Source: JAPLUA01 sp964625855
GTDB taxonomy: Bacteria > Verrucomicrobiota > Verrucomicrobiia > Limisphaerales > UBA8199
DNA length: 64,000 nucleotides
Direction: 5' to 3'
NCBI GenBank assembly: GCA_964625855.1
Contig: CAZVFC010000008.1
Coordinates: 166,663-230,662, forward strand
Shown: piece by piece, positions 54,916-63,636 of the stretch
How positions within the stretch are numbered: the first letter of the stretch is position 1
Layout of the letters: each line of letters begins with the position of its first letter
Made by a program: the position numbers and the translations under genes
Notes under the pieces: generated by a model
What the model saw: the letters and a program-made list of their open reading frames with translations, nothing else
What the model was told of the DNA's origin: nothing
Database searches by the model: none

Positions 54916-56238
54916 TTGGCGCATGGGGGGCCAAGACACCAATTCGTTTGTCAGATGACGAGATCAAAGAAAGTAATTTATTCCACCATAATGACTTCTT
55001 TGACCCTGTTGAGCGTGGAAGGGCTGGCCCGCCTGACTTTTTTCATGATCTACAGGCGGGGGTATGACGCGAATCAGATGCATCCTGCTGCAGGGCGCAG
55101 CAACTACGCGATATCGGATGAATTCGTCGCCTGGTGGGATCGAGAGGTTATTCACCCATATTTAGGCTTCGCGATTGATTTTGGCGATGCAAAGCGAAAC
55201 AATGAGAGCCACGGTTTCCTCACGGCAACGCCACCAACAATCAAGCGGGAGCACGGCAAATTGAACGTGGTGATTCTGGGGGGCTCCGTCGCTCAGAGCA
55301 TTCGAACACACCTGGCCGCGGCCTTCTCCCAAGCTTGCCATGTGCCCCCCAATGTCGTGGCTCTGGGAATCGGCGGTTACAAGCAGCCCCAGCAACTCCT
55401 GGCACTGACATACTTTTTGGCCTTGGGCGCCGAATATGACCTGGTGATCAACTTGGACGGTTACAACGACATCGTTCTACCGGTTGCCGATAATTACCAG
55501 GTCGGGGTTAATCCGTTCTTTCCGAGGAACTGGAATCTGAGGATCAACCGGCAACCGAGCAAGGAAATCCTGGCGAAGATCGGCGAAGTGCGGTACTTGC
55601 GGGATCTCAAACAAGAGAGCCTGAACAAGGCAAAACACAGCCTTTTCAAATGGAGCGCCTGCTATGGCCTAATCAAAATGGAGCAGTTCAAGAGACTCGA
55701 TCGCGAGATCGCCCATGTTAGCATGAACCTGTTCGCTTTGCAGCAAAAGCAGGAGAAGCGGTTCGAGGAAACCGGCCCCCTGCTTAACCACCGGGACGCG
55801 CAGCAGGTTTATCACGATGCCGCGGCGGTTTGGTCGAGGTGCTCCGAGCTGATGGACCGGATGGCCAAGGCAAACGGCATGGAGTATTATCATTTCCTTC
55901 AGCCCAATCAATATGTGAAGGGGTCAAAGGTCCTGACCAAGGAAGAACTGCAAACCGCTTATTTGGAAGACTTCGTTACCAGCAAATGTGCTATCATCGG
56001 TTACCCCATACTAATTGAGCAAGGCAAGAGGCTCCGTAAAGAGAATATCAATTTCTTCGACGCCACGATGGCGTTCGCGGAAGAAAAGCAAACGGTCTAT
56101 ATTGATACCTGCTGCCACTTTAATGACCGCGGCAAAGAACTGCTCGCCAGGTTCATTCTGGATAAGGTCAGCCAAAATCCCAGGCTTCGTGCTTTCTTCA
56201 AAGACCCGCTTCCGACCAATGGCGTCTTTCTGAATTGA
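54916..56238 (+). CDS. Membrane-anchored SGNH/GDSL-like protein
   Basis: The 440-residue product has a membrane anchor (IYSTIMTSLTLLSVEGLARL). An SGNH-hydrolase-like body follows, with VVILGGSVAQS (nucleophile Ser candidate), LVINLDGYND (Asn/Asp block) and CCHFNDRG (late His). It resembles acyl- or acetyltransferase/esterase proteins that modify exported polysaccharides. ATG 54955 is an alternative start. The gene looks more AT-rich and uses more A/T-ending codons than its neighbours, which could indicate transfer. Confidence 0.68.
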   Translation: MAHGGPRHQFVCQMTRSKKVIYSTIMTSLTLLSVEGLARLTFFMIYRRGYDANQMHPAAGRSNYAISDEFVAWWDREVIHPYLGFAIDFGDAKRNNESHGFLTATPPTIKREHGKLNVVILGGSVAQSIRTHLAAAFSQACHVPPNVVALGIGGYKQPQQLLALTYFLALGAEYDLVINLDGYNDIVLPVADNYQVGVNPFFPRNWNLRINRQPSKEILAKIGEVRYLRDLKQESLNKAKHSLFKWSACYGLIKMEQFKRLDREIAHVSMNLFALQQKQEKRFEETGPLLNHRDAQQVYHDAAAVWSRCSELMDRMAKANGMEYYHFLQPNQYVKGSKVLTKEELQTAYLEDFVTSKCAIIGYPILIEQGKRLRKENINFFDATMAFAEEKQTVYIDTCCHFNDRGKELLARFILDKVSQNPRLRAFFKDPLPTNGVFLN

Positions 56239-56644
56239 TCTAGCCGTAGCAGTGAAGCAACTACTGAGCAGACAGAAAACCGAAACGAAATCGCCAGACG
56301 ACGCTGTCCAGGAGGAAAGTGAATGCTTGTGAGCATCGTGAAGATAGACAAACCAAAGAGACCGAGGGGGGCTTGAGCCAAAGAGGCATGCAGCCTCCGC
56401 TTCGGCTCCTCGGGTCGTGTACCAGCGATGCACACCAACTGCACAACCGTTTCCGGCGTGTGCATCTGGCGTGCACCTCTCGATCACGGCGTTCGGATGG
56501 GCCTGGCCAGGCTCCGAACGATGGTGATAGGTACCTGCAAATACGAGACTTTAGTAAGAACTGCCGCTCAGTGCTGCGACGGAGACCTGTTCGACGGTTT
56601 GTCCTGCTCGCGGCCTGTGGTTAGGTGGGAAAGAGGGAGGTCGC
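56239..56644. other. Intergenic stretch with weak 11-bp periodicity
   Basis: No gene is seen. TGCAC/TGCAT motifs recur at 56429, 56440, 56461 and 56472 (spacings 11, 21, 11), a weak echo of the 11-bp arrays. Confidence 0.35.
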
Positions 56645-58291
56645 TCATATCCTTTTGGCCAGGCGCGCGGCGAGCCGGTCGAGTGCGGGCGAGCGGTCCA
56701 GCGGCGCGAGGCGCACTTCGAGCAGACAGAAGCTCTTGGTCCACCGCTCCGCTTCAAACAGGGCGCTGTCGAGCTCCGCTTCGGTCTCGATGACGAAGCC
56801 CCGGCCGGCTCCCAGGACCTCCGGCAGCCGGTGGTATTCCCACGGCCAGAGGTCGTTGTAGGGACCGTCCTGCATGTGCCGCTCGGTGCCGTAGCCGCGG
56901 TTGTTGAGCAGCACCACCACCGGGTTGAGCTTGTAGCGCGCAACGGTGGCCAATTCCATGCCGGTCATCTGGAAGGCGCCGTCGCCGACGAGCACCAGCG
57001 GGCGCAGCTTTGGATTGGCCAGTTGGGCGCCGATACAGGCCGGCACGGCAAAGCCCAATGATGTGTAATAGGCCGGGCTGATGAATTCGGTGCGCTCCCG
57101 AATGAACAAGTCGGCCGCCCCGAACAGGGCATCGCCCACGTCAGCGACGACGACCGTGCTGTCCGAGAGGAAGGCATTGAGCCGCTCGAACAGGTGTTTA
57201 ACGGTCAGCGGCCTGGGGGAGTGACGAGTGGCGGGTGGCGAGTGACGGGTGATCTGCACTGGGCGGGGTATCCGGCCGAGTTTGCGCCGACGGAGCGGGA
57301 GGCGCAGCAGGCCGCGGACGAAGTCCTTGAAGCGCACCTCTTCGTAAGTGTGGTAGCGGATGGAGAGCTTCTCGCTGGTGGCCGAAATGGAGCGCGCCGG
57401 ATCGAGGCGGGCGGTATAGATGCCAAGGTTGATGTCGGTCATGAACGCACCGAGCAGGATCACGCAATCGCTGCTCTCGACATACTGCCGCACTTCCTCG
57501 CGGCCCATCGCGCCTTCATAGACGCCGAGATAGAAGGGATGGTGCTCGCCGATTACGGACTTGCCCAGCACAGTCGCGGCGACGGGGATGTTCGTCTGGC
57601 GGGCGAGCTGGAGGAGCTGGTCCTGCAAGCCGAACCGGTGGACCTCGACGTCGGCGAGAATCACTGGCTGGCGGGACTGGTTGATCATCTGCCCGGCTTC
57701 GGCCAGGGCTTCGCGCAGGCTCTTGGGATCGCTCTGCTCGTGAATCTCGGGCGTCTTGTGGTGGGCGATGCCGGGCACCGAGACAAGGTCACGTGGCAGT
57801 TCGATATAGACCGGGCGCTTGAACCGCAGCGCGGCGTGGAGCACGCGATCTATTTCCTGAAACGCGGTCTGCGGGTCGCTCAGGACGGTCGAGGCAATGG
57901 TCAGCTCCTCGAAGACCTTTTTCTGGGTATCGAACTCGCGGACTTTGTGGTGCAGGAGCGGGTTCTTCTCGCGCTCCTTCATTCCCGGCGCGCCGCTGAT
58001 GACCACGACGGGCGACTTTTCGGCGAAGGCTTCGGCGGTGGTGTTCGCCACCTTCAAGCCCCCGACACAATAGGTCACGCAGACCGCGCCGAGCCCGCGC
58101 ACACGGGCGTAGGCATCGGCGGCGAAGCCGGCGCCCTGCTCGTCGCAGGTGTTGATCACACGCAGCTTGCTGCGGGAGAGTTGGTCGTAGAACCCGAGCA
58201 CGTAATCGCCCGGGATGCCGAACACATGCCGCACGCCGTGGGCGTAGAGCCGCTGAATGAGATATTCGCCGATGGAAGGAGAGGTTTTCAT
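56645..58291 (-). CDS. Thiamine-diphosphate-dependent decarboxylase (pyruvate/indolepyruvate type)
   Basis: The 548-residue enzyme has three TPP-family domains. The N-terminal domain has FGIPGDYVLGFYDQ and CDEQGAGFAADAYAR, with the cofactor-activating Glu. The C-terminal TPP-binding block is GDGAFQMTGMELATVARYKLNPVVVLLNN. The family decarboxylates 2-keto acids such as pyruvate, indolepyruvate or phenylpyruvate. The linker before the TPP domain contains TRHSPPATRHSPRP, encoded by the 7-bp array at 57219-57253. I start at 58291 (MKTSPSIGEYL). Confidence 0.9.
   Translation of the reverse strand: MKTSPSIGEYLIQRLYAHGVRHVFGIPGDYVLGFYDQLSRSKLRVINTCDEQGAGFAADAYARVRGLGAVCVTYCVGGLKVANTTAEAFAEKSPVVVISGAPGMKEREKNPLLHHKVREFDTQKKVFEELTIASTVLSDPQTAFQEIDRVLHAALRFKRPVYIELPRDLVSVPGIAHHKTPEIHEQSDPKSLREALAEAGQMINQSRQPVILADVEVHRFGLQDQLLQLARQTNIPVAATVLGKSVIGEHHPFYLGVYEGAMGREEVRQYVESSDCVILLGAFMTDINLGIYTARLDPARSISATSEKLSIRYHTYEEVRFKDFVRGLLRLPLRRRKLGRIPRPVQITRHSPPATRHSPRPLTVKHLFERLNAFLSDSTVVVADVGDALFGAADLFIRERTEFISPAYYTSLGFAVPACIGAQLANPKLRPLVLVGDGAFQMTGMELATVARYKLNPVVVLLNNRGYGTERHMQDGPYNDLWPWEYHRLPEVLGAGRGFVIETEAELDSALFEAERWTKSFCLLEVRLAPLDRSPALDRLAARLAKRI
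57219..57253. repeat. Heptanucleotide array inside the TPP-enzyme gene
   Basis: Five units (GAGTGAC/GAGTGGC/GGGTGGC/GAGTGAC/GGGTGAT) lie in frame in the linker between the middle and TPP domains. The units resemble those at 1676-1703. Confidence 0.85.
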
Positions 58292-58423
58292 TTGCCTTGA
58301 GCCGAGGTTAGCACGGGCGGCGGGAAGGGTCAAAGCAGATTGACCCGTCGCTCACCGCCGCGCAAATCCGAATACTGAGTCCACCGCCGAGCTGCCCGTC
58401 AGCCCGCGCACCCGACGGAGCCG

Positions 58424-58481
58424 GTTTCTGCCTTCGGGTTTCGGCCTTCTTTCGGATTTCGGGTTTCGGCCTTCGGGTTTT
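58424..58481. repeat. Single-arm heptanucleotide array
   Basis: Units such as TTCGGGT, TTCGGCC and TTCGGAT, with the same CTTCTTTCGG irregularity as the array at 47681. They lie upstream of the Mrp gene. No partner arm is evident within about 150 bp. Confidence 0.8.
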
Positions 58482-58570
58482 ACCCCCGTCGGGGAATGCT
58501 TTGTCGGGGAATGCTTTTGACTTCGCTCGTCTGCGCCCTACATTGGCTGGTTCAACAAAACAACCTGAAC

Positions 58571-59614
58571 ATGCTGACGGAAGACGATATTCGAAACGCG
58601 TTGAAGGCCGTGAAATACCCGGGCTACAGCCGGGACATTGTCTCATTCGGTTTGGTGAAGCAGATCGCAGCCAACCAGGGCGCGGTCAGTGTCGTGATGC
58701 AACTCACGACCCACAACCCGGATATTGCGCAGCAGCTCAAAGCGGAAAGCGAGCGCGTGCTCGGGGCGCTGCCGGGCGTTGACCGGCTGCAGGTGGAGGT
58801 GAACCAGCCAGGGACGCCGCAGGCCGCGGGGTCTCAAAACCCGTGGGCGCAGCAACAGAAGGTGCCGGGAATCCGGCGAATCATCGCGGTGGCCAGCGGC
58901 AAGGGGGGCGTGGGCAAGTCCACCGTGTCCGTGAACCTGGCCTGCGGCTTGAAGCATTTGGGGGTCAAGGTCGGTTTGCTGGATTGCGACATTTACGGGC
59001 CGAGCATTCCGCTCATGATGGGGGTGCATGAGCGGCCGACCATCAGCGAGGCGGAAAAGATGGTGCCACCCGCCAATTACGGGGTGAAGCTGATGAGCAT
59101 GGGGTTCCTGGTGGACGGGGACCAGCCGGTCATCTGGCGCGGGCCGATGATCATGAAGACGATCCAACAGTTCTTCAGTGCGGTGGAATGGGGTGAGCTG
59201 GATGTGCTGGTGGTGGACCTGCCGCCGGGCACGGGTGACGCGCAGCTTTCACTCTGCCAGACCGTGCCCCTGGACGGGGGGGTCATCGTGACCACTCCGC
59301 AGGAGGCGTCGCTGGGGGTGGTGCGCAAAGGCATCGCAATGTTCCAGAAGGTCAACGTGCCGATCCTGGGCATCGTCGAGAATATGAGCTACTTCACCAC
59401 GCCCTCGGGCGAGCGGGTCGAGATATTCGGCCACGGCGGCGGGCAGGTGGAAGCGGCGCGGCAGGACATTGGCTTCCTCGGTGAGGTGCCCATTTTCACG
59501 GAGATCAGAGAAGGCGGAGATCGGGGCGTGCCGGTCGTGGTCTCAGCCCCCGCGCAACCAGCGGGGCGGTCCTTTATTCAGATCGCGGAAGCCCTGCGCC
59601 AAAGAGTTGCCTGA
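58571..59614 (+). CDS. Mrp/NBP35-type iron-sulfur carrier ATPase
   Basis: This 347-residue P-loop ATPase has an N-terminal MIP18/DUF59 domain (about 1-85) and the deviant Walker A SGKGGVGKSTVSVN. Mrp proteins bind and transfer Fe-S clusters. The usual CxxC, which follows the NMS motif, is absent here: the segment reads NMSYFTTPSGERVEIFGHGG. The cluster-bridging cysteines are therefore lost or the role has changed. The start ATG at 58571 fits the DUF59 domain. The longer frame to 58496 is atypical. Confidence 0.9.
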   Translation: MLTEDDIRNALKAVKYPGYSRDIVSFGLVKQIAANQGAVSVVMQLTTHNPDIAQQLKAESERVLGALPGVDRLQVEVNQPGTPQAAGSQNPWAQQQKVPGIRRIIAVASGKGGVGKSTVSVNLACGLKHLGVKVGLLDCDIYGPSIPLMMGVHERPTISEAEKMVPPANYGVKLMSMGFLVDGDQPVIWRGPMIMKTIQQFFSAVEWGELDVLVVDLPPGTGDAQLSLCQTVPLDGGVIVTTPQEASLGVVRKGIAMFQKVNVPILGIVENMSYFTTPSGERVEIFGHGGGQVEAARQDIGFLGEVPIFTEIREGGDRGVPVVVSAPAQPAGRSFIQIAEALRQRVA

Positions 59615-59788
59615 GCCTGCTGGCAGGCCGGTTTTTGTGTGCTACATTGGTTCAGAACTTAAACGGCCCGCTCAAGAGCGCGGAGCGGCAAGAGATGCAG
59701 ATGCGGCGCAGAAACCTGAAAATTTGCGGTTGCCAGCGGTCGGGGGTCTGTTAGGCTTTCGTTGCTGATGCGAAGCGAATTCGCGATT

Positions 59789-60007
59789 ATGTCTGACGAT
59801 AAGAAAGAGCAGCTCGCGGCAAGCGATTTGCTGAAGAACTCTTCGCTCTACAGGGAATTTCAGGCGGAACGCGAGGAAATCCTGAAGCACAAGTGGATTG
59901 AATCCGAGAAAGCCGGTCGCGACATTGGTTTTGAGCGAGCGTTGACGGACTGGATCATTAAACACCGCTCCAAGTGGCGCAAAAGCCGGCAGGCGGCAGG
60001 CCAGTAA
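59789..60007 (+). CDS. Small conserved-looking hypothetical protein
   Basis: The 72-residue, highly charged alpha-helical protein begins MSDDKKEQLAASDLLKNSSL and ends IIKHRSKWRKSRQAAGQ. An in-frame ATG lies at 59768. I recognise no family with certainty. The composition and the start next to the Mrp gene make it a plausible real gene. The function is unknown. Confidence 0.55.
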   Translation: MSDDKKEQLAASDLLKNSSLYREFQAEREEILKHKWIESEKAGRDIGFERALTDWIIKHRSKWRKSRQAAGQ

Positions 60008-60064
60008 GCCTGCTCCCGCTCCTTTAAGGCAGCCCGGTGAGGCGGCCAAGGAATCATGACTGAA

Positions 60065-60157
60065 TCTAAAACCCGAAGTCCGAAGTCCGAAGTCCGAAGC
60101 CTGAGGCCGGCCCAGTCGTCCGTGTCCCCGCCCTTCCGACTTCGGACTTTGCATTTC
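60065..60157. repeat. Inverted pair of heptanucleotide arrays upstream of pyrR
   Basis: The left arm (60065-60105) has GAAGTCC units in register. The right arm (60132-60157) carries the reverse complement GGACTTC type. They end 14 bp before the pyrR start, so they could affect its leader. Confidence 0.75.
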
Positions 60158-60171
60158 AAACCTCCGTTCCC

Positions 60172-60708
60172 ATGCCTGAATCCACCTTAATCCTGAATGC
60201 AGCCGCGATGCAGCGGGCGCTAACCCGCATCGCGCACGAGATCGCAGAACGAAACGAAGCCGGCAGCGAAGTGGTGCTGGTGGGCATCCAGCGCGGCGGC
60301 GTGCCGCTGGCGCGGCGGCTGGGCACGCTCCTGACGCAGATTTGGGGATTCACCGTGCCGACCGGCAGCCTGGATGTCAGCATGCACCGGGACGATCTGG
60401 ATCAGCGGGCGGCGCCCAACATGCAGCCGACCGTCATTCCGTTCGACGTCACCGGCAAGACGGTGGTGCTGGTGGATGACGTGCTCTTCAGCGGGCGCAC
60501 GATCCGGGCGGCCATGGACGCGCTGAATGATTTCGGGCGGCCCACGCGCATTCAACTGGCCGTCCTCGTTGACCGCGGGCACCGGGAGCTGCCCATCAAG
60601 GCGGATTTCGTCGGGAAGAACTTGCCCACGGCCCGAGCCGAGAGCGTCCGGGTTCGGCTCGCGGAAACGGGCAACCCGGACGAAGTGCTGCTGGAGAAAC
60701 CCTCATGA
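60172..60708 (+). CDS. pyrR: Bifunctional pyrimidine regulator/uracil phosphoribosyltransferase
   Basis: This 178-residue type I phosphoribosyltransferase-fold protein has the PRPP loop VVLVDDVLFSGRTIRAAMDAL and the PyrR-typical VGIQRGGVPLARRLG and GSLDVSMHRDDL. PyrR binds pyr mRNA in Gram-positive bacteria and has UPRT activity. Whether RNA binding occurs here is unknown, and I see no obvious attenuator in the 170 bp upstream. Its stop overlaps the pyrB start by 4 bp. Confidence 0.94.
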   Translation: MPESTLILNAAAMQRALTRIAHEIAERNEAGSEVVLVGIQRGGVPLARRLGTLLTQIWGFTVPTGSLDVSMHRDDLDQRAAPNMQPTVIPFDVTGKTVVLVDDVLFSGRTIRAAMDALNDFGRPTRIQLAVLVDRGHRELPIKADFVGKNLPTARAESVRVRLAETGNPDEVLLEKPS

Positions 60709-61652
60709 GCTGGAACCGCAAACACCTGCTGGATATCGAGTCACTGACCGTCGAGGAAATCCTCACCGTGCTGGACACGGCCCGCGCCTTCAAGGCGGTG
60801 GGCGAACGCGCCATCAAGAAGGTGCCGGCCTTGCGCGGCAAGACGGTCGTCAATCTCTTCGTCGAACCGTCCACCCGCACCCGCACCAGCTTCGAGCTGT
60901 CCGAGCAGCGGCTCTCGGCCGACATCATCAATTTCAACACCGAGGCCTCCTCGCTCAAGAAGGGCGAGACGCTCAAGGACACCGCCCGCAACCTGGAGGC
61001 GCTCAACATTGACTTCATCGTGATACGCCACAGCGCGTCGGGCGCGCCGCATTTCCTTTCCCGCGTCCTCCACGCCAGCGTCATTAACGCCGGAGACGGC
61101 GCGCACGAGCATCCCACCCAGGCCCTCCTCGACACGTTCACCATCCGCGAGAAGAAAGGCCGCATCGAAGGCCTGAACGTCACGATTCTCGGCGATATCC
61201 TCTACAGCCGCGTCGCCCGCTCCGACATCTGGGCGCTCACCAAGCTGGGGGCCAAGCTCACCCTCTGCGGGCCGTCCACCCTTGTTCCCCGAGTGTTCGA
61301 GCAGATGGGGTGCCGCGTCACCCACAACGTCGAGGAAGCCATTCGCGACGCGGACGTCATCAACCTGCTCCGCATTCAGCATGAACGGCAGCGCAAGTCC
61401 GCATTCCCCGGCCTCAACGAATACACGAGCCTCTTTGGGCTGAATAAAGCCCGGCTGGCCCTGACCAAACCGGACGCGATGATCATGCATCCCGGCCCCA
61501 TCAACCGCGGCGTCGAGATTGACAGCGAGATCGCCGATTCCGGCCGGTCGGTGATCTTGCAACAGGTGACCAACGGGCTGGCGGTGCGCATGGCTGTGCT
61601 GTTCCTGGTCAACGGGGGCAAAGGGCCGCAGGAGATCCATTCTCAAGGCTGA
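60705..61652 (+). CDS. pyrB: Aspartate carbamoyltransferase catalytic subunit
   Basis: The 315-residue enzyme condenses carbamoyl phosphate with aspartate in pyrimidine synthesis. The carbamoyl-phosphate motif STRTRTSFE and the later blocks GDGAHEHPTQALLD and IMHPGPINRGVEID are intact. It is translationally coupled to pyrR. No pyrI or pyrC follows; the next gene is convergent. Confidence 0.96.
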   Translation: MSWNRKHLLDIESLTVEEILTVLDTARAFKAVGERAIKKVPALRGKTVVNLFVEPSTRTRTSFELSEQRLSADIINFNTEASSLKKGETLKDTARNLEALNIDFIVIRHSASGAPHFLSRVLHASVINAGDGAHEHPTQALLDTFTIREKKGRIEGLNVTILGDILYSRVARSDIWALTKLGAKLTLCGPSTLVPRVFEQMGCRVTHNVEEAIRDADVINLLRIQHERQRKSAFPGLNEYTSLFGLNKARLALTKPDAMIMHPGPINRGVEIDSEIADSGRSVILQQVTNGLAVRMAVLFLVNGGKGPQEIHSQG

Positions 61653-61666
61653 AGGCAGCGGCCGGA

Positions 61667-61832
61667 GGAAATCCGAACGCCCGAAAGCCGAAATCCGAAG
61701 GAAGGCCGAACTCCGAAATCCGAATAGAGCACTATGCCGGGCCCGCAAGCGAGTCGCCCGAGCTAGCTTCTTGGGCATTCGGCTTTCGGTTTTCGGATTT
61801 CCTTCGGTTCTCGGTTTTCGGATTTCGAATTT
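61667..61832. repeat. Inverted pair of heptanucleotide arrays between convergent genes
   Basis: The left arm (61667-61726) has AAATCCG, AAAGCCG and similar units, with the irregular AAGGAAGGCCG. The right arm (61776-61832) has the matching reverse complements. A spacer of about 50 bp separates them. They fill the gap between the convergent pyrB and SpmAB genes and may act as a bidirectional terminator-like structure. Confidence 0.8.
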
Positions 61833-61855
61833 GCCGCCGTTAAGGCCGGCGGCCC

Positions 61856-63211
61856 TCACCCAAATACCATCTTGCAGAGGATCACTGAGGCAATGACGCC
61901 GACGGTGTCGGCAACGATGCCGGCCGGCAGGGCGTAGCGGGTCTTCTTCACGCCCACGGAACCGAAATACACGGCCAGCACATAGAAGGTCGTCTCGGTG
62001 CTGCCAAAGATGGTGCCGCCGGTGCGGCTGATGAGGCTGTCGGGGCCGTATTGCTTGACCAGCTCGGCGAATAGTCCGAGCGTGCCGCTGCCGCTTAACG
62101 GGCGCATGAGCACCATCGGCAGGAGCGCGGAAGGGAAGCCAATGGCCTGCATCGCCGGACCAAGCGCGTTGCTGATCAGGTCAATGCAGCCCGCGGCGCG
62201 GAACATGCCCATCGCGACGAGGATGGCCACCAGGTAGGGAATGATGCGCAGCGCCACGTCGAACCCCTCTTTGGCGCCGTCCACGAACTCCTCATAGACC
62301 TTGACGTGCCGCAACGCCGCATACAGCGGAAAGACCGAGAGCATGAACGGGATCGAGATCTTGGAGACAGCATCCACGATGCGGATAAAGACGCTTTGGC
62401 CGGCGGCGTCCGGCACGGCCAGCCCGACCGCTGCGGGGAAAGCCAGCCGTAGGAACACGTAGAAGAAGAACAGGAGAAACGCGGCCATCGTCAGCACCCC
62501 CCACCACTGCAACGGGGCCAGTTCGGCGGCTTCCTTGATGGGAGTTTTCTCATTCGTTGAATTCGCACCTGCCGGTTTGGCCGCTTCCGGTGCGGGTGGC
62601 GGGGGCGGAGCGCTCAATGGCGGCAGGCGGTAGATGGGCAGGCGCTGGAGGAGTTTGGCAGCGGTGACGGCAGCAATGGCCGCACAGGAGGTAGCCATGA
62701 TGGAAGTGCCCACGATGGCGGTCGGGTTGGTGGATTTATTGGCTGCGAGGATGGCGATGGCGGTGGCAGGAATGAGCTGGATAGAGCTGGTGTTGATGGC
62801 CAGATAGGTGCACATGGCGTTGGTCGCCGTGCCGGGACGCGGGTTCAGCGTTTCCAGATGCCGCATCGCCTTCAAGCCGAGCGGAGTGGCGGCGTTGCCG
62901 AGGCCGAGGATGCTGGCCGCCATATTCAGCAGCATCGCGCCCATCGCGGGATGGTCGTGGGGCACGTCCGGGAAGAGCCACACCATGAGGGGCCGCAACA
63001 AGCGCGCCAGCAAGGCCACCAGGCCGGCACGTTCGGCCAGCCGCATGATGCCAAGCCAGAGGGCCATGATGCCGACCAGCGGCAGGGAGATCTTCATCAC
63101 CGCAAACTCCGCCATCTCGAAGCTCTTATCGGCCACCGCCTTGAGGTTGTCGGTGCAGCCGCCAATGACGACAGCGAGCAGGACCATCCCAAGCCAGATG
63201 TAGTTGAGCAT
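61856..63211 (-). CDS. SpmA-SpmB fusion membrane protein
   Basis: This 451-residue multi-helix protein contains two nucleoside-recognition/Gate-type halves. Residues 1-200 match SpmA (MGAMLLNMAASILGLGNAATPLGLKAM). Residues 240-451 match SpmB (RPLSGSGTLGLFAELVKQYGPDSLISRTGGTIFGSTETTFYVLAVYFG). A Pro-rich linker (about 200-225) joins them. Separate spmA and spmB genes act in spore core dehydration in Bacillus. Similar fusions occur in non-sporulating bacteria with unknown transport roles. The gene is convergent with pyrB. Confidence 0.9.
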   Translation of the reverse strand: MLNYIWLGMVLLAVVIGGCTDNLKAVADKSFEMAEFAVMKISLPLVGIMALWLGIMRLAERAGLVALLARLLRPLMVWLFPDVPHDHPAMGAMLLNMAASILGLGNAATPLGLKAMRHLETLNPRPGTATNAMCTYLAINTSSIQLIPATAIAILAANKSTNPTAIVGTSIMATSCAAIAAVTAAKLLQRLPIYRLPPLSAPPPPPAPEAAKPAGANSTNEKTPIKEAAELAPLQWWGVLTMAAFLLFFFYVFLRLAFPAAVGLAVPDAAGQSVFIRIVDAVSKISIPFMLSVFPLYAALRHVKVYEEFVDGAKEGFDVALRIIPYLVAILVAMGMFRAAGCIDLISNALGPAMQAIGFPSALLPMVLMRPLSGSGTLGLFAELVKQYGPDSLISRTGGTIFGSTETTFYVLAVYFGSVGVKKTRYALPAGIVADTVGVIASVILCKMVFG

Positions 63212-63231
63212 CGCGCGGAAGTTATCTAAGC

Positions 63232-63636
63232 TTACGGCGCAGCCGGCGGGTTATGCCGCACCAGCAACGGGATGCTCGCCTGTGGCCGGTCATCCAGCAG
63301 GATGTCAATGGAGTAGAGCCCGGGGCTGTCGAACTTCAACTGCTGGATGTTCACAATGAAGTTGCGCGTGCCGAAATGCATGTCCTCGGGCAAGGCCACT
63401 TCGACCGGGATGGGAGGGAAGTTGGCGATCGGGCGGCCGTCTGCGTCCACGAAGTTGACTTGCAGCGCGTGTTTGCCCTCGTCTTCGCCGGAAAACGTTA
63501 CTCGCAGCGCAATCGAGCACTGCGGATGAATCGCCGGCAATTGCTTCGTGTATATTGTGTCGAACGCTCCCAGGAGGTTGAGCTTGCCATTGTCGTCCGT
63601 TGCCGCGTCACATAATACCGCCACTTGAATGTTCAT
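63232..63636 (-). CDS. Small conserved protein (DUF6941-like)
   Basis: The 134-residue beta-rich protein begins MNIQVAVLCDAATDDNGKLNLLGAFDTIY, a pattern I associate with the DUF6941 family of unknown function. A central VEVALPEDMHFGTRNFIVNIQQLKFDSPGLY suggests an immunoglobulin-like beta sandwich. It has no signal peptide, so it is cytoplasmic. It lies 20 bp upstream of the SpmAB gene on the same strand and is probably cotranscribed with it. Confidence 0.75.
   Translation of the reverse strand: MNIQVAVLCDAATDDNGKLNLLGAFDTIYTKQLPAIHPQCSIALRVTFSGEDEGKHALQVNFVDADGRPIANFPPIPVEVALPEDMHFGTRNFIVNIQQLKFDSPGLYSIDILLDDRPQASIPLLVRHNPPAAP

Noticed and set aside
56429..56476. 11-bp array in the gap before the TPP-enzyme gene
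   Set aside because: The spacings are 11, 21 and 11, and the unit match is only TGCAY, so it is weaker than the four accepted arrays.
60008..60171. PyrR-type attenuator upstream of pyrR
   Set aside because: I could not find an anti-terminator/terminator pair. The region is dominated by the heptamer arrays.
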